DNA of 64,000 bases. It comes from Candidatus Scalindua sp. SCAELEC01. Its GTDB lineage: Bacteria > Planctomycetota > Brocadiia > Brocadiales > Scalinduaceae. Location of the stretch: the NCBI GenBank assembly GCA_004282745.1, contig SHMT01000006.1:62001-126000 (forward strand). The letters run 5' to 3'. Position 1 is the stretch's first letter. Each line of letters starts with the position of its first letter. Both the position numbers and the translations under genes were made by a program. Shown here in pieces: positions 51,811 through 59,234 of the stretch. A model generated the notes under the pieces. The model saw only the letters and a program-made list of their open reading frames with translations. It was not told the origin of the DNA and searched no databases.

Positions 51811-52047
51811 TTAACTTTTTTTTATGTGGATCTTAAATCCATCTTCGAACGGCTCAACCTTCACAATCTTGTGTCCATCTTCCTTGACACTCTTTGGGAC
51901 ATTGCGCATAGGTTCGCCATCATCCAAGGTTACTTCCAAAATCTGGTCGCTTTCCATCATTTCCAGCTTTAACTTCGTTTTAACAAAATTAATTGGACAA
52001 AGAACCCCTCTCAAATCAATTTTTTCACTTGCCATGTTTTCACTCAT
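51811..52047 (-). CDS. tusA: TusA-family sulfur carrier
   Basis: A 78-residue protein with the SirA/TusA fold: DLRGVLCPINFVKTKLKLE carries the conserved Cys-Pro, and the Cys accepts persulfide sulfur. TusA proteins pass sulfur to DsrE-type proteins, tRNA thiolation, molybdenum cofactor or sulfur oxidation. ATG 52047 follows AGGAAAG. It is the last gene of a minus-strand unit with a JAMM protease, DsrE and a sulfite reductase, which supports a role in sulfur trafficking rather than tRNA modification alone. Confidence 0.88.
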   Translation of the reverse strand: MSENMASEKIDLRGVLCPINFVKTKLKLEMMESDQILEVTLDDGEPMRNVPKSVKEDGHKIVKVEPFEDGFKIHIKKS

Positions 52048-52105
52048 TATCAAACTTTCCTATACGTTTTGTTTTGCTTAAGCTCTTATTAATGCACTCA
52101 CACTT

Positions 52106-52522
52106 CTATCGCTGTATCTCTTCCTCGACTACCTGTCTCTTTTTGTTCAGAAACCACGATTTTATCTCGGTTTCATCTCCGCCCTTTACGGAAATAATTA
52201 CGTATGAGTATTCGGACCACACGTAAGCACACTCTTTATCAAAGTCAGAAGGTGTTGGGGGATGGTCTGGGTGTGAGTGGTAGATACCTATTATTCTCAA
52301 CCCACGGTCAATTGCCTTCCGGTCCATCTGATCAAATGTTTTTGAGTCTATTTCATACCTATCCTGGGCTCTTACCTTATTCTTGTTTTCAACGGGATAG
52401 AAATCGTGTACCACTTTTTTGTTATCAGCGCTACCCACTAGTATACCGCAACATTCAAAAGGGTATGAAGCTTTTGCCTCTTCTAATAACTTATTGACTA
52501 TATTAACTTCAATGTAAATCAA
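52106..52522 (-). CDS. JAMM/MPN metalloprotease (M67 family)
   Basis: A 138-residue zinc protease with the JAMM signature HSHPDHPPTPSDFD (HxH, seven residues, S, D) and the upstream catalytic Glu in PFECCGILVG. Bacterial M67 proteins trim the C-terminus of ubiquitin-like sulfur carriers (ThiS/MoaD/CysO type) or release cysteine from CysO. Its neighbours DsrE and TusA make that sulfur-carrier role likely. No ThiS-like gene is adjacent. Confidence 0.92.
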   Translation of the reverse strand: MIYIEVNIVNKLLEEAKASYPFECCGILVGSADNKKVVHDFYPVENKNKVRAQDRYEIDSKTFDQMDRKAIDRGLRIIGIYHSHPDHPPTPSDFDKECAYVWSEYSYVIISVKGGDETEIKSWFLNKKRQVVEEEIQR

Positions 52523-52587
52523 TGATTATTCTCAACAATCGTTTGTTTCGTCGTAAACTCTTGAGAGGAGGATCATTCCGTTAACCA

Positions 52588-53004
52588 CTAAATATAGAGT
52601 TGTGTTTCAGCCCCCTCGGCCATCTTCAGCATTGTGGGTAAGCCAATAATGTCATCAACCTTACTTTGTACTAATTCTTCATCGAGTTCCATTAGCTTGA
52701 CAGCACCGCTACATGCATAGACTTTTAGATTACCCAATTCACCCACTTCTTCTAATATCTCCTTTAGCATATTTGTGCTTCCTTGCGGTACCCCTTCTAA
52801 CAGACGTTTCTCATTTTCCCTGATATCAGCAGGAAACGTAATCTCGTCCAACTCACCATTTACGAACCTTCTCAGTGCCCAAAAAAACAAGAATATGTGA
52901 ACGGTGCTTCCCATGGAGGCCGCTGTCACCGCCAACATTATGGCTTGGTACAATCTGTCATACACGCCGCTGTGAAGAAAGAGGATAAATTTTTTTTCAC
53001 TCAT
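52588..53004 (-). CDS. DsrE-family sulfur relay protein
   Basis: A 138-residue alpha/beta protein of the DsrE/DsrF/peroxiredoxin-like fold: ILFLHSGVYDRLYQAIMLAV at the start and LKVYACSGAVKLME with a candidate active Cys. Members carry sulfur between TusA-type proteins and reductases. It is encoded between the sulfite reductase gene and the JAMM/TusA pair on one strand. Confidence 0.85.
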   Translation of the reverse strand: MSEKKFILFLHSGVYDRLYQAIMLAVTAASMGSTVHIFLFFWALRRFVNGELDEITFPADIRENEKRLLEGVPQGSTNMLKEILEEVGELGNLKVYACSGAVKLMELDEELVQSKVDDIIGLPTMLKMAEGAETQLYI

Positions 53005-53087
53005 CTTTGATCCCGATGATTTGATATGATTTTAGCTAACTCCAAGAAAAACACTTACCTCAGGTCCTTGCTACCGGTACATTAAAA

Positions 53088-53114
53088 TTGGAAAACCAAA
53101 TCGGTTTTAGTATA
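53088..53114. repeat. Family A fragment (right end)
   Basis: AAAACCAAATCGGTTTTAGT followed by ATA is the right terminus of the family A element. It lies 16 bp beyond the stop of the sulfite reductase-like gene. Confidence 0.5.
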
Positions 53115-53129
53115 AATCAATAGAGGCAT

Positions 53130-54023
53130 CTATTCAGCAAGAAAATTGCGGGTAACTTCATCCTTAAATTCTTTAAGCCCAACACGATCAATTGTCTTTC
53201 CGATTCTTTCGCCTCTCTTCCCATTGCTATTATACCACTCAATGGTTTTACTGATAAAATCTGTGACCTTTTCATCAGGTAAAAATTTCAGAATCTCATC
53301 TGCTTCCCTGGGATGTCTTCCATGCCTTCCTCCTGCACGGACGATCCAACCCTTCCGTTTTGCCGTCCAGGCATCGGTTGGACACACCTTAATGCAATCC
53401 CCACACTGCACACACTTCTCGCTGTAAAAAACAGGTGTTCCATCCTCATCGTCAACAATGGCGCCCTCGAGACAAGCCTTTGCACACAAGGTACATTTTG
53501 TACAGGGATCTTCCTCCCATTGCGGAGTTACCACTCCCTGAAACCCCAGGTCCATTCCTTTTGTCCGGGCACAATCTATAGGACAACCCGAAAATGAAGT
53601 CTTGAATTTATGATGGCACTCAGTACCAAAAAGATCTTTATCCACTTCCAGCGCCTTTTTCTGGGCATCCATAATCCCGTTTGGGTTATACTCACAACCA
53701 CCGCATGCAGTCGGCACCCGAACACGGGGGCCGCAAGAAGCAACCTGCTGCCCGAACTCAGCCAACTCCTTTACTAAAGCGTCAAAATCATCAATATGTA
53801 CGCCAATAATCTCAACAGATTGCCTGAAACTCAGGTGACAGTACCCCATCTTGCTATACTTCTTCGCGACCTCAGCAATCTTTGCCATTTTATCTATGTC
53901 AAGCCTGCCGCCCGGCACTCGTAATCGAACCGTAAAAAGGTCCCTTTGCGTCTGTTTTATGAATCCACCGGATTTTAACTCTTTTAAGTTAACCCTTTTA
54001 TTTCCATCTGTACTTGCAGCCAT
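53130..54023 (-). CDS. AsrC-like siroheme sulfite (nitrite) reductase
   Basis: A 297-residue reductase of the compact anaerobic sulfite reductase C type. A ferredoxin-like N-domain is followed by the siroheme/4Fe-4S ligand cysteines (ACGGCEYNPNG and FSGCPIDCARTKG), then two ferredoxin clusters (CTKCTLCAKAC, CVQCGDCIKVCP). It reduces sulfite to sulfide, or possibly nitrite. AsrA and AsrB electron-donor subunits are not adjacent. A siroheme synthase gene lies upstream on the same strand and DsrE, JAMM and TusA genes downstream, so sulfide production for biosynthesis is the likely role. Confidence 0.88.
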   Translation of the reverse strand: MAASTDGNKRVNLKELKSGGFIKQTQRDLFTVRLRVPGGRLDIDKMAKIAEVAKKYSKMGYCHLSFRQSVEIIGVHIDDFDALVKELAEFGQQVASCGPRVRVPTACGGCEYNPNGIMDAQKKALEVDKDLFGTECHHKFKTSFSGCPIDCARTKGMDLGFQGVVTPQWEEDPCTKCTLCAKACLEGAIVDDEDGTPVFYSEKCVQCGDCIKVCPTDAWTAKRKGWIVRAGGRHGRHPREADEILKFLPDEKVTDFISKTIEWYNSNGKRGERIGKTIDRVGLKEFKDEVTRNFLAE

Positions 54024-54503
54024 TAAGCACTCCTTAAGTCTAATAAAATACTCAATTTATTCAATGTCTTAACTAAATAGTGGTTGAATCAAAACTGCCC
54101 AGATACAAGGCTCGTAACAATTACGTGACCGGAACGTACGGTGGATCAAGTACTTAAGGATTACAGAGTTGTTGCAGCAACGTAATAGATGGGCAGTTCT
54201 CATTCAACCACTAAATAATAGTATCAGCTAGAGGAATGTGTTGCAAGGAGAAAAAGAGTGGTCATTCAATGCAAAGAGCACAAAAGAAGTGTGAGGTGTG
54301 AGGTTGGAAGCGAAAGAAAACGGATTAAATTAATTGAGGGGGTTAATAGGAACGCTCTCCGACAGGTAATCTCAAACCCAAAGCTAAGCGCTCCACTAAC
54401 CTCCAGCAAATAGTCACTTTTTTTCACTCACCTAAAAGAGAGAACCGAGAGAGTCGCCAGCAATAGTTGAAGGTTTTGCCCAAGCACTATTTATCTTCTG
54501 CTT
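54024..54503. other. Intergenic region with a family B element
   Basis: A complete family B copy is at 54080-54211. A plus-strand frame of 51 codons (GTG 54258, stop 54413) has GGAG 8 nt upstream but no recognisable product and runs against the local gene direction; it is probably chance. The minus-strand promoter of the reductase gene should lie near 54030-54080. Confidence 0.45.
54080..54211. repeat. Family B palindromic element
   Basis: A 132-bp element from GTGGTTGAATC to GATTCAACCAC-type ends (here CATTCAACCAC), with TA on both sides (54078-54079 and 54212-54213). The arms CTGCCCAGATACAAGG and GTAATAGATGGGCAG pair imperfectly. It splits the siroheme synthase and reductase genes. Confidence 0.85.
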
Positions 54504-55127
54504 TTACTCGAAAATCACTTTTCTCATCTCTGCTTCCGCTTTTTCAACGCCCTTGGTCTTTACCGTTTCCAGAAAATGTTTTTCTGCGAACTGTTGTAAT
54601 ATCTTCCTCCGTTTAGACTCATCTTTAACATTTGATAGGGCTAAAGTCCGCATCTTCGCCAACAAGTTTACATACACTTCGTACTCCGGGCCAAAAAGGT
54701 CCTCTACTTCGCGCCGAATATTTTTAGCAAAGGCCGGACTTGCCCCGCCCGTCGAGATGCTGATGCAAAGGTCTCCCCTCTTTATGGTCGCAGGGACGGT
54801 AAATGAGCAGAGTTCAGGAGAATCTGCCACATTTACCATAATGTTTCTCTTTTCCGCATCAGCTGCAACCTTTCTATTCACCTCCTCATTATCTGTTGCC
54901 GCAATAACGAGGAAAGCGTTATCAATGAGGGGCTCTTCATACCTTTTTTTAACTACGGTTAGTCCTTGCTGCTTTTCCAGCTCTCCACAGATGTCAGGAC
55001 TAACCACCACTACGTTAGCTCCGGCATCTTGCAAACTACACGCTTTACGAAATGCGACCTTTCCTCCTCCAACAATCACACACATTTTCCCTCTAATATC
55101 CAAATAGACTGGATAAAACTTTGACAT
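54504..55127 (-). CDS. Precorrin-2 dehydrogenase / siroheme synthase
   Basis: A 207-residue protein equal to the N-terminal part of CysG (SirC/Met8 type). It oxidises precorrin-2 to sirohydrochlorin with NAD+ and may insert iron. The Rossmann motif VIVGGGKVAFRKACSL, the ATDNEEVN loop, NVADSPELCSFTVPA and STGGASPAFAKNIRREVE are typical. It supplies siroheme to the reductase encoded next on the strand. The methyltransferase part of CysG is absent. Confidence 0.92.
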   Translation of the reverse strand: MSKFYPVYLDIRGKMCVIVGGGKVAFRKACSLQDAGANVVVVSPDICGELEKQQGLTVVKKRYEEPLIDNAFLVIAATDNEEVNRKVAADAEKRNIMVNVADSPELCSFTVPATIKRGDLCISISTGGASPAFAKNIRREVEDLFGPEYEVYVNLLAKMRTLALSNVKDESKRRKILQQFAEKHFLETVKTKGVEKAEAEMRKVIFE

Positions 55128-55402
55128 TTGTCTCTTTAACCTCTTTCATTAAGTTTCAATTTATACAACTTCGGGTCTCAGCAGGTTGTCCGAGAAGAGG
55201 TGTTTTTCTCAATCTTCGAGTCATACGCTGTTTAATATCAACACCGACATTTATTTGAGTGGAGAGCCCTATCTGGTGTTATCGTTCCTCTCTCATTCAG
55301 AATTTTTGAAAGGGTCTTTCTTGAGACAACCTTGTACTTTGAAGCTACGGATTAAATACAATGTCCAGACCAACGAGGTCCGGTAACTGATTAGCATAGT
55401 TA

Positions 55403-55726
55403 GTGTTTGAACGAAACTATACTCATCGCGAATTGATTTTTGGAATTTCTGGGCATGAGTTTGCCTGAAATTTTGATTTTTCGATTGAACAAAACCAGAG
55501 CCTTGGTGCTATCAAGGCGAGGATATTGTGATTGAGAAAGATCTAAAGGTCTGGTGAAATCGGGTTCTGAAAACCGAAAACCAATTTGCGATGAGTATAC
55601 CCATCTACGGCGTTGCTGCAACAATTACGTAATCCTCACGTACTTGAGTACGCTCCGGTTACGTAATTATTTCGCGCCTTGTACCTGGGCAGTTCTGGTT
55701 CAAACACTGGGTTTTCGTTCACGCAC
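55403..55726. repeat. Family B element interrupted by a family C element
   Basis: The ends GTGTTTGAACG and CGTTCACGCAC are flanked by TA (55401-55402 and 55727-55728). The arm GAACGAAAC is followed by the insertion at 55420-55597. The arm then resumes with CCCATCTACGGCGTTGCTG, exactly where an uninterrupted copy reads GAAAACTACCCATCTAC. Without the insertion it would be a normal long-arm family B copy. Confidence 0.85.
55420..55597. mobile_element. Family C miniature element inserted in family B
   Basis: A 178-bp element with terminal inverted repeats of about 21 bp: TACTCATCGCGAATTG at the left and CAATTTGCGATGAGTA at the right. It is flanked by a TA duplication (55418-55419 and 55598-55599). 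It encodes nothing. TA targets and short inverted repeats are the hallmark of miniature elements moved by IS630/Tc1-type transposases. Its interior (CTGAAATTTTGATTTTTCGA) recurs at 57650. Confidence 0.85.
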
Positions 55727-55729
55727 TAG

Positions 55730-56041
55730 TTACATTTTAGTTGCAATGAAGGTTGAATTATCACTGCGATGAAAATAAATCTTACCATGCAATTTCCCCT
55801 CCTTCACAACAGCCCATCCACGGCCACTCGCAGTATCATCCTCGTCGTTTCCGAACCAACTGAATTCTGCTCTTTCCTCGGTGTACTCCACATCCATTTG
55901 ACCATCCACACAAATAAAATGAAAATTACCGGTGTCTCCGGCAAACTGAATATAGGCAGTCTCTGTGAGGTCTAGATCTTCTTTTTCCCACATCTCACTT
56001 TCTATAATCTCCCAAGATCCTTGGAATTCTTTTACATTCAT
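55730..56041 (-). CDS. Conserved hypothetical protein
   Basis: A 103-residue soluble protein of a family found in many bacteria: FQGSWEIIESEMWEKEDLDL, YIQFAGDTGNFHF, RAEFSWFGNDEDD and GRGWAVVKEGKLHGKI FHR-type strands. It looks like a small beta barrel rich in Trp, Phe and acidic residues. Its function is unknown to me. It is monocistronic, between repeats. Confidence 0.8.
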   Translation of the reverse strand: MNVKEFQGSWEIIESEMWEKEDLDLTETAYIQFAGDTGNFHFICVDGQMDVEYTEERAEFSWFGNDEDDTASGRGWAVVKEGKLHGKIYFHRSDNSTFIATKM

Positions 56042-56351
56042 CCTCGTATTCTATTTTTAGGCAATGTTAATGTCTTATCAATCAACTTATCCTCTATCTT
56101 TAATGTCATTCTCATGATTTATCACCTTATTATAATATGCATGAGTATGTATCTATTATGCATATTTGTCAACAATAAATACATATTTATAGCACTAAAC
56201 ACTAATCAAGATGCGGCCACAACATCTCGTTCTCAACATTTAAGCCTTGGGAGTCTCAGTCTGCCTTATGCAGTTAAGGGAGGACCCATATCACGTATAA
56301 CAATCTAACCTTATTCGTTACGTGCTACTTGATCCAAAATTCCTTGAAACG
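56042..56351. other. Intergenic region, nothing recognised
   Basis: 310 bp, mostly AT-rich. No repeat copy, RNA gene or supported frame was seen. Confidence 0.5.
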
Positions 56352-57509
56352 TTAGTCTCTCCCCATATTAATGGGGGCGTGGGGATATAACGCTTCGCGC
56401 TTCTGAAACGATATAATATCTGGTTTTTGAATAACACCGGCATTAATGTTTATAGCCTGTCGTATTGTCTCATTTTGTTGCCAGCTCTCATCGCCCGCCA
56501 ACACTGTCGGCAAGTGGACAATCAGAGCAGCAGAGATAGACCGCGAGGCACTTTCCCATAGATAGCTTGGCGTATGATCCACAGCGTAGTAATCTACCCG
56601 CCCAATTTTAAACATAGGGTTTTTAAATGTAGTCGGTTTGGCAAATGAGAATCCCATACCCTCGTCGCAACTGATGTCAATAATCAGGCAGCCTGGTTTG
56701 AGACAAGATATTTCATCTTCTGTAACAAAAAGTATGGGATGATCTGGTTCTTGTAGGGTCCCATTCACGATAATTTCTGATTGGTTGATCAGATCAATTA
56801 ATGGTTGCTCAGTCCCATCATGCTCTACCACCAACATGCGCGCTTCACCTTCATTGCCTTCCCGAATACGGACATATTCACAATCAAGTACTTCCTCACG
56901 CACTTCGTGGTCGGGACGTTGAATGCAAATTGTGATATCTCTAAAGCCACGTGCTTTAAGGGCGTATATTGCTCCCCGGCTGACTGCACCAAAACTAAAA
57001 ATGATCACTTTGCGCTGGTTACCGTAATGGCCGTCGATTCCTCTAAGTTGCAGTGCATGTAAAATCGCACAGTAACCCGCCATTTCGTTGTTTTTATAAA
57101 AAGTGTGGCGCCCAATCTGTCCGTTGGGTCCCCAGACAAACATGTCCTCAAAGGCGATAAGTGTCTGTTTTCGATCGATTGCAGCCTGAGTGTGCGCCCT
57201 TTGCTGTACACAATGCGGATAGCCCCAAAGGATTCCATCCTCACGCAGTTCTTCGAAATCCGCTAATACTGGTTTGGCAAGGATGACATTCCCAATATCG
57301 GCCAGTAGTTTGTGGCGTGTGGCAACGCCACCTGACTGATCCGATATTTCTGAATCGGTAATATCAAAAGGTTTTCCATAACCTTCCTCAAATATCAGCT
57401 GACGACGAATTTGTTCGGGAAGGCGTATTAGATGTTCTGGATGGATTGGAATACGTTGCTCATCCTCTTTTCTTGAAGTACCAATGACTCCAAATTTTAA
57501 TTTACTCAT
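56352..57509 (-). CDS. Alanine dehydrogenase/N5-(carboxyethyl)ornithine synthase-like oxidoreductase
   Basis: A 385-residue NAD(P) enzyme of the alanine dehydrogenase/transhydrogenase fold: KEDEQRIPIHPEHL at the N-terminus, IIFSFGAVSRGAIYAL as the nucleotide-binding loop, and IDISCDEGMGFSFAKP late. It resembles N5-(carboxyethyl)ornithine synthase more than classic Ald, but the substrate is uncertain. The gene is somewhat GC-richer than its neighbours and stands alone between repeats, which allows recent acquisition. Confidence 0.7.
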   Translation of the reverse strand: MSKLKFGVIGTSRKEDEQRIPIHPEHLIRLPEQIRRQLIFEEGYGKPFDITDSEISDQSGGVATRHKLLADIGNVILAKPVLADFEELREDGILWGYPHCVQQRAHTQAAIDRKQTLIAFEDMFVWGPNGQIGRHTFYKNNEMAGYCAILHALQLRGIDGHYGNQRKVIIFSFGAVSRGAIYALKARGFRDITICIQRPDHEVREEVLDCEYVRIREGNEGEARMLVVEHDGTEQPLIDLINQSEIIVNGTLQEPDHPILFVTEDEISCLKPGCLIIDISCDEGMGFSFAKPTTFKNPMFKIGRVDYYAVDHTPSYLWESASRSISAALIVHLPTVLAGDESWQQNETIRQAININAGVIQKPDIISFQKREALYPHAPINMGRD

Positions 57510-57607
57510 ATTGTTTCCTTCTTTTTACGAAAACGTATTTTTGTCATTATATCGAGTATTTTCAACAGTCTAATGTAAACGTTTTATATGCTTATGCAAT
57601 CTTTTTA

Positions 57608-57700
57608 TACCCATTACGGAGTGGATTTAGGAATTTCAGGGCAAGAGTTAGTCTGAAATTTTGATTTTTCGATTGAACAAAACCGGAGGCTTAGGACCCA
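57608..57700. repeat. Family C fragment (left part)
   Basis: TACCCATTACGGAGTGG, then CTGAAATTTTGATTTTTCGA and GAACAAAACCGGAGGC match the left half of the complete copy at 55420. The right end is lost or replaced. Confidence 0.6.
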
Positions 57701-57875
57701 GGAAAGAATAACTTGTTGTTCTTGCCTGTCCGAATGGCTGGTAGGCCCACGGGCATCTCATTTTCAGGCCACCTTATGTTGCTCTTCACTCGCAGTATCC
57801 TCGCTGTAGCTCAGGCTACGCCTGCGGTCCTGCTCGATCAGATCGACCAAATCTGACCTAAAACTGAGCACGATA

Positions 57876-57983
57876 TACTAAAACCGATTTGGTTTTCGGT
57901 TTTGCTGAAAACCAAATCTTGGTGAAAGTATACTCGCTCAAATTTATCTCGGATTTTATCCGAAAACCATCATGAGATGAGTA
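57876..57983. repeat. Family A element, compact copy, inverted
   Basis: A 108-bp element from TACTAAAACCGATTTGG to CATGAGATGAGTA, flanked by TA on both sides. It is the reverse orientation of the copy at 21956, with nearly the same length. It ends 11 bp after the stop of the universal stress protein gene. Confidence 0.8.
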
Positions 57984-57994
57984 TAAAATAAGAA

Positions 57995-58453
57995 TTATGG
58001 CATTTCGAATTTAGTGTCTTTATCTTTGACGATCAGCACCGGGCAGTGTGCTTTGCGAGCAACTCTTTCTGCTACGCTTCCGATAAGAGAATGTGACAAT
58101 CCAGTTCGACCATGACTTCCCATAATAATCAGATCGATATCATCTTTTCTTGCAGTTTTGACAATTTCAACAAAGGCTTTCCCCTCACGCACTTCTGTCT
58201 TAATTTCTGGTAAATTTTTTATCTTTTTGGCTATACTGTTTAATCCCTCTTCAGCCTCTTTTTTCACCTTCTCCGCTATTTCTTGAGGAGTTATTTGAAG
58301 TATCATGTAGTGTTCGTTCCCATGAAGCTGCTCAACCACATGTAACAGATAAAGCCTTGAGTTAAGCAATAATGTCAACTCCTTTGCATATTCCACTGCC
58401 AGATTACTAGACCCAGAAAAATCTACCGGACATAAAATTTTTTTTATTTTCAT
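57995..58453 (-). CDS. uspA: Universal stress protein
   Basis: A 152-residue single UspA domain: ILCPVDFSGSSNLAVEYA at the start and the ATP-binding loop GSHGRTGLSHSLIGSVAE, then CPVLIV. ATP-binding Usp proteins respond to starvation and oxidative or respiratory stress. It is monocistronic, with repeats on both sides. Confidence 0.93.
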   Translation of the reverse strand: MKIKKILCPVDFSGSSNLAVEYAKELTLLLNSRLYLLHVVEQLHGNEHYMILQITPQEIAEKVKKEAEEGLNSIAKKIKNLPEIKTEVREGKAFVEIVKTARKDDIDLIIMGSHGRTGLSHSLIGSVAERVARKAHCPVLIVKDKDTKFEMP

Positions 58454-58640
58454 GGTTCCCTCTTTCGATTTCAGACCACAGATTAATACTGGATTTCGCC
58501 GATTTTTTTATCTACACAAATCTGTGACCTAAATAAAAATTCTTATACTGTTACATTAAAAATTTAGGCTCATTTCCCAATTAGTTAGCAAAAGCTTGTA
58601 TAATTTTCCGTGAGAAGTATCGTTCATGTAGAAAACCATA

Positions 58641-58749
58641 TATACCCATTGCAAAATGGTTTTCGGATAAAATCCGAGATCAATTGAGTGGGTAAAGTCC
58701 TCGGCGTTTTTTGTCCGGGGGTACCTTCACCAAGATTTGGTTTCCGGTA
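58641..58749. repeat. Family A element, left part
   Basis: TATACCCATTGCAAAATGG, the CGGATAAAATCCG hairpin, GTCCTCGGCG and CAAGATTTGGTTTCCGG match the copy at 22430 up to the middle, then stop. The left terminus is of the CCCATT form. Confidence 0.7.
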
Positions 58750-59008
58750 TTCACTAAAAGGCACTACTCATTAAGTACCTTGCCGGTCCACGTCCATTAT
58801 CGATAATACTATGATTTCGTATTGCTGTCAAAGTTATATCACCCCTTTTAAGACGTTCTCTTGTCAGTGATACAAGAGGTATACTGTACTCAAAACGTAC
58901 CCAGAATACTTCAAAACAATCCCAAAGAGGTCTAAATTGGCTTTGCAGGTTGTACCTGTCAATCTTTGGTCCATGGGGGGATACAATGCATTGGGGGCGG
59001 GTGTATAA

Positions 59009-59028
59009 GGGCACGAGGCATCGTGCCC
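59009..59028. repeat. Perfect GGGCACGA hairpin
   Basis: GGGCACGA and TCGTGCCC form an 8-bp perfect stem around a GGCA loop, followed by CTACA. Similar GC-rich palindromes are dispersed in many genomes. Only one copy is seen in this window. Confidence 0.5.
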
Positions 59029-59104
59029 CTACAGCGCGCAACAATCTGTCAGGCAAAATGGTTTTCGGGATTTCTGGGACGAGGACTTCGGAGTAGTTAA
59101 ATCG

Positions 59105-59228
59105 CGGTTGAACGAAAACGGCCCAGATACAAGGCGCGTAGAAATATAGCGACCGGAGCGTACTCAAGTACGTGAGGATAGCGAAATTTCTACAGTAACG
59201 CTGTAGGTGGGTTGTTTTCGTTCAACCG
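59105..59228. repeat. Family B palindromic element
   Basis: A 124-bp palindrome from CGGTTGAACGAAAACGGCCC to GTTGTTTTCGTTCAACCG, with well paired arms. The flanking TA is not preserved. It ends 6 bp after the radical SAM gene's stop and could terminate its transcript. Confidence 0.8.
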
Positions 59229-59234
59229 AGTGAT

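Larger units (their letters stand above)
55128..55729. other. Intergenic region with nested repeats
   Basis: No supported gene. From 55403 to 55726 a family B element is interrupted by a family C element (55420-55597). The left 270 bp hold no recognisable feature. Confidence 0.6.
57510..57994. other. Intergenic region made mostly of repeats
   Basis: A family C left part (about 57608-57700) is joined to unrelated GC-richer sequence with a GAATGGCTGGTAGGCC module (57733) and a CTGTAGCTCAGGCTACGC hairpin (about 57805). A complete compact family A copy follows at 57876-57983. No gene. Confidence 0.55.
58454..59234. other. Intergenic region with repeats and a hairpin
   Basis: It contains a family A left part (58641-58749), an 8-bp-stem hairpin (59009-59028), a family C fragment (about 59053-59096) and a family B element (59105-59228). 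A 137-codon minus-strand frame across it overlaps three of these repeats and is not accepted. Confidence 0.55.

Noticed and set aside
54258-54413. 51-codon plus-strand frame with GGAG upstream
   Set aside because: No similarity was recognised, and it runs opposite to the surrounding unit; probably chance.
58754-59167. 137-codon minus-strand frame
   Set aside because: It spans a hairpin, a family C fragment and part of a family B element, has no recognisable product, and would need a start inside the repeat.
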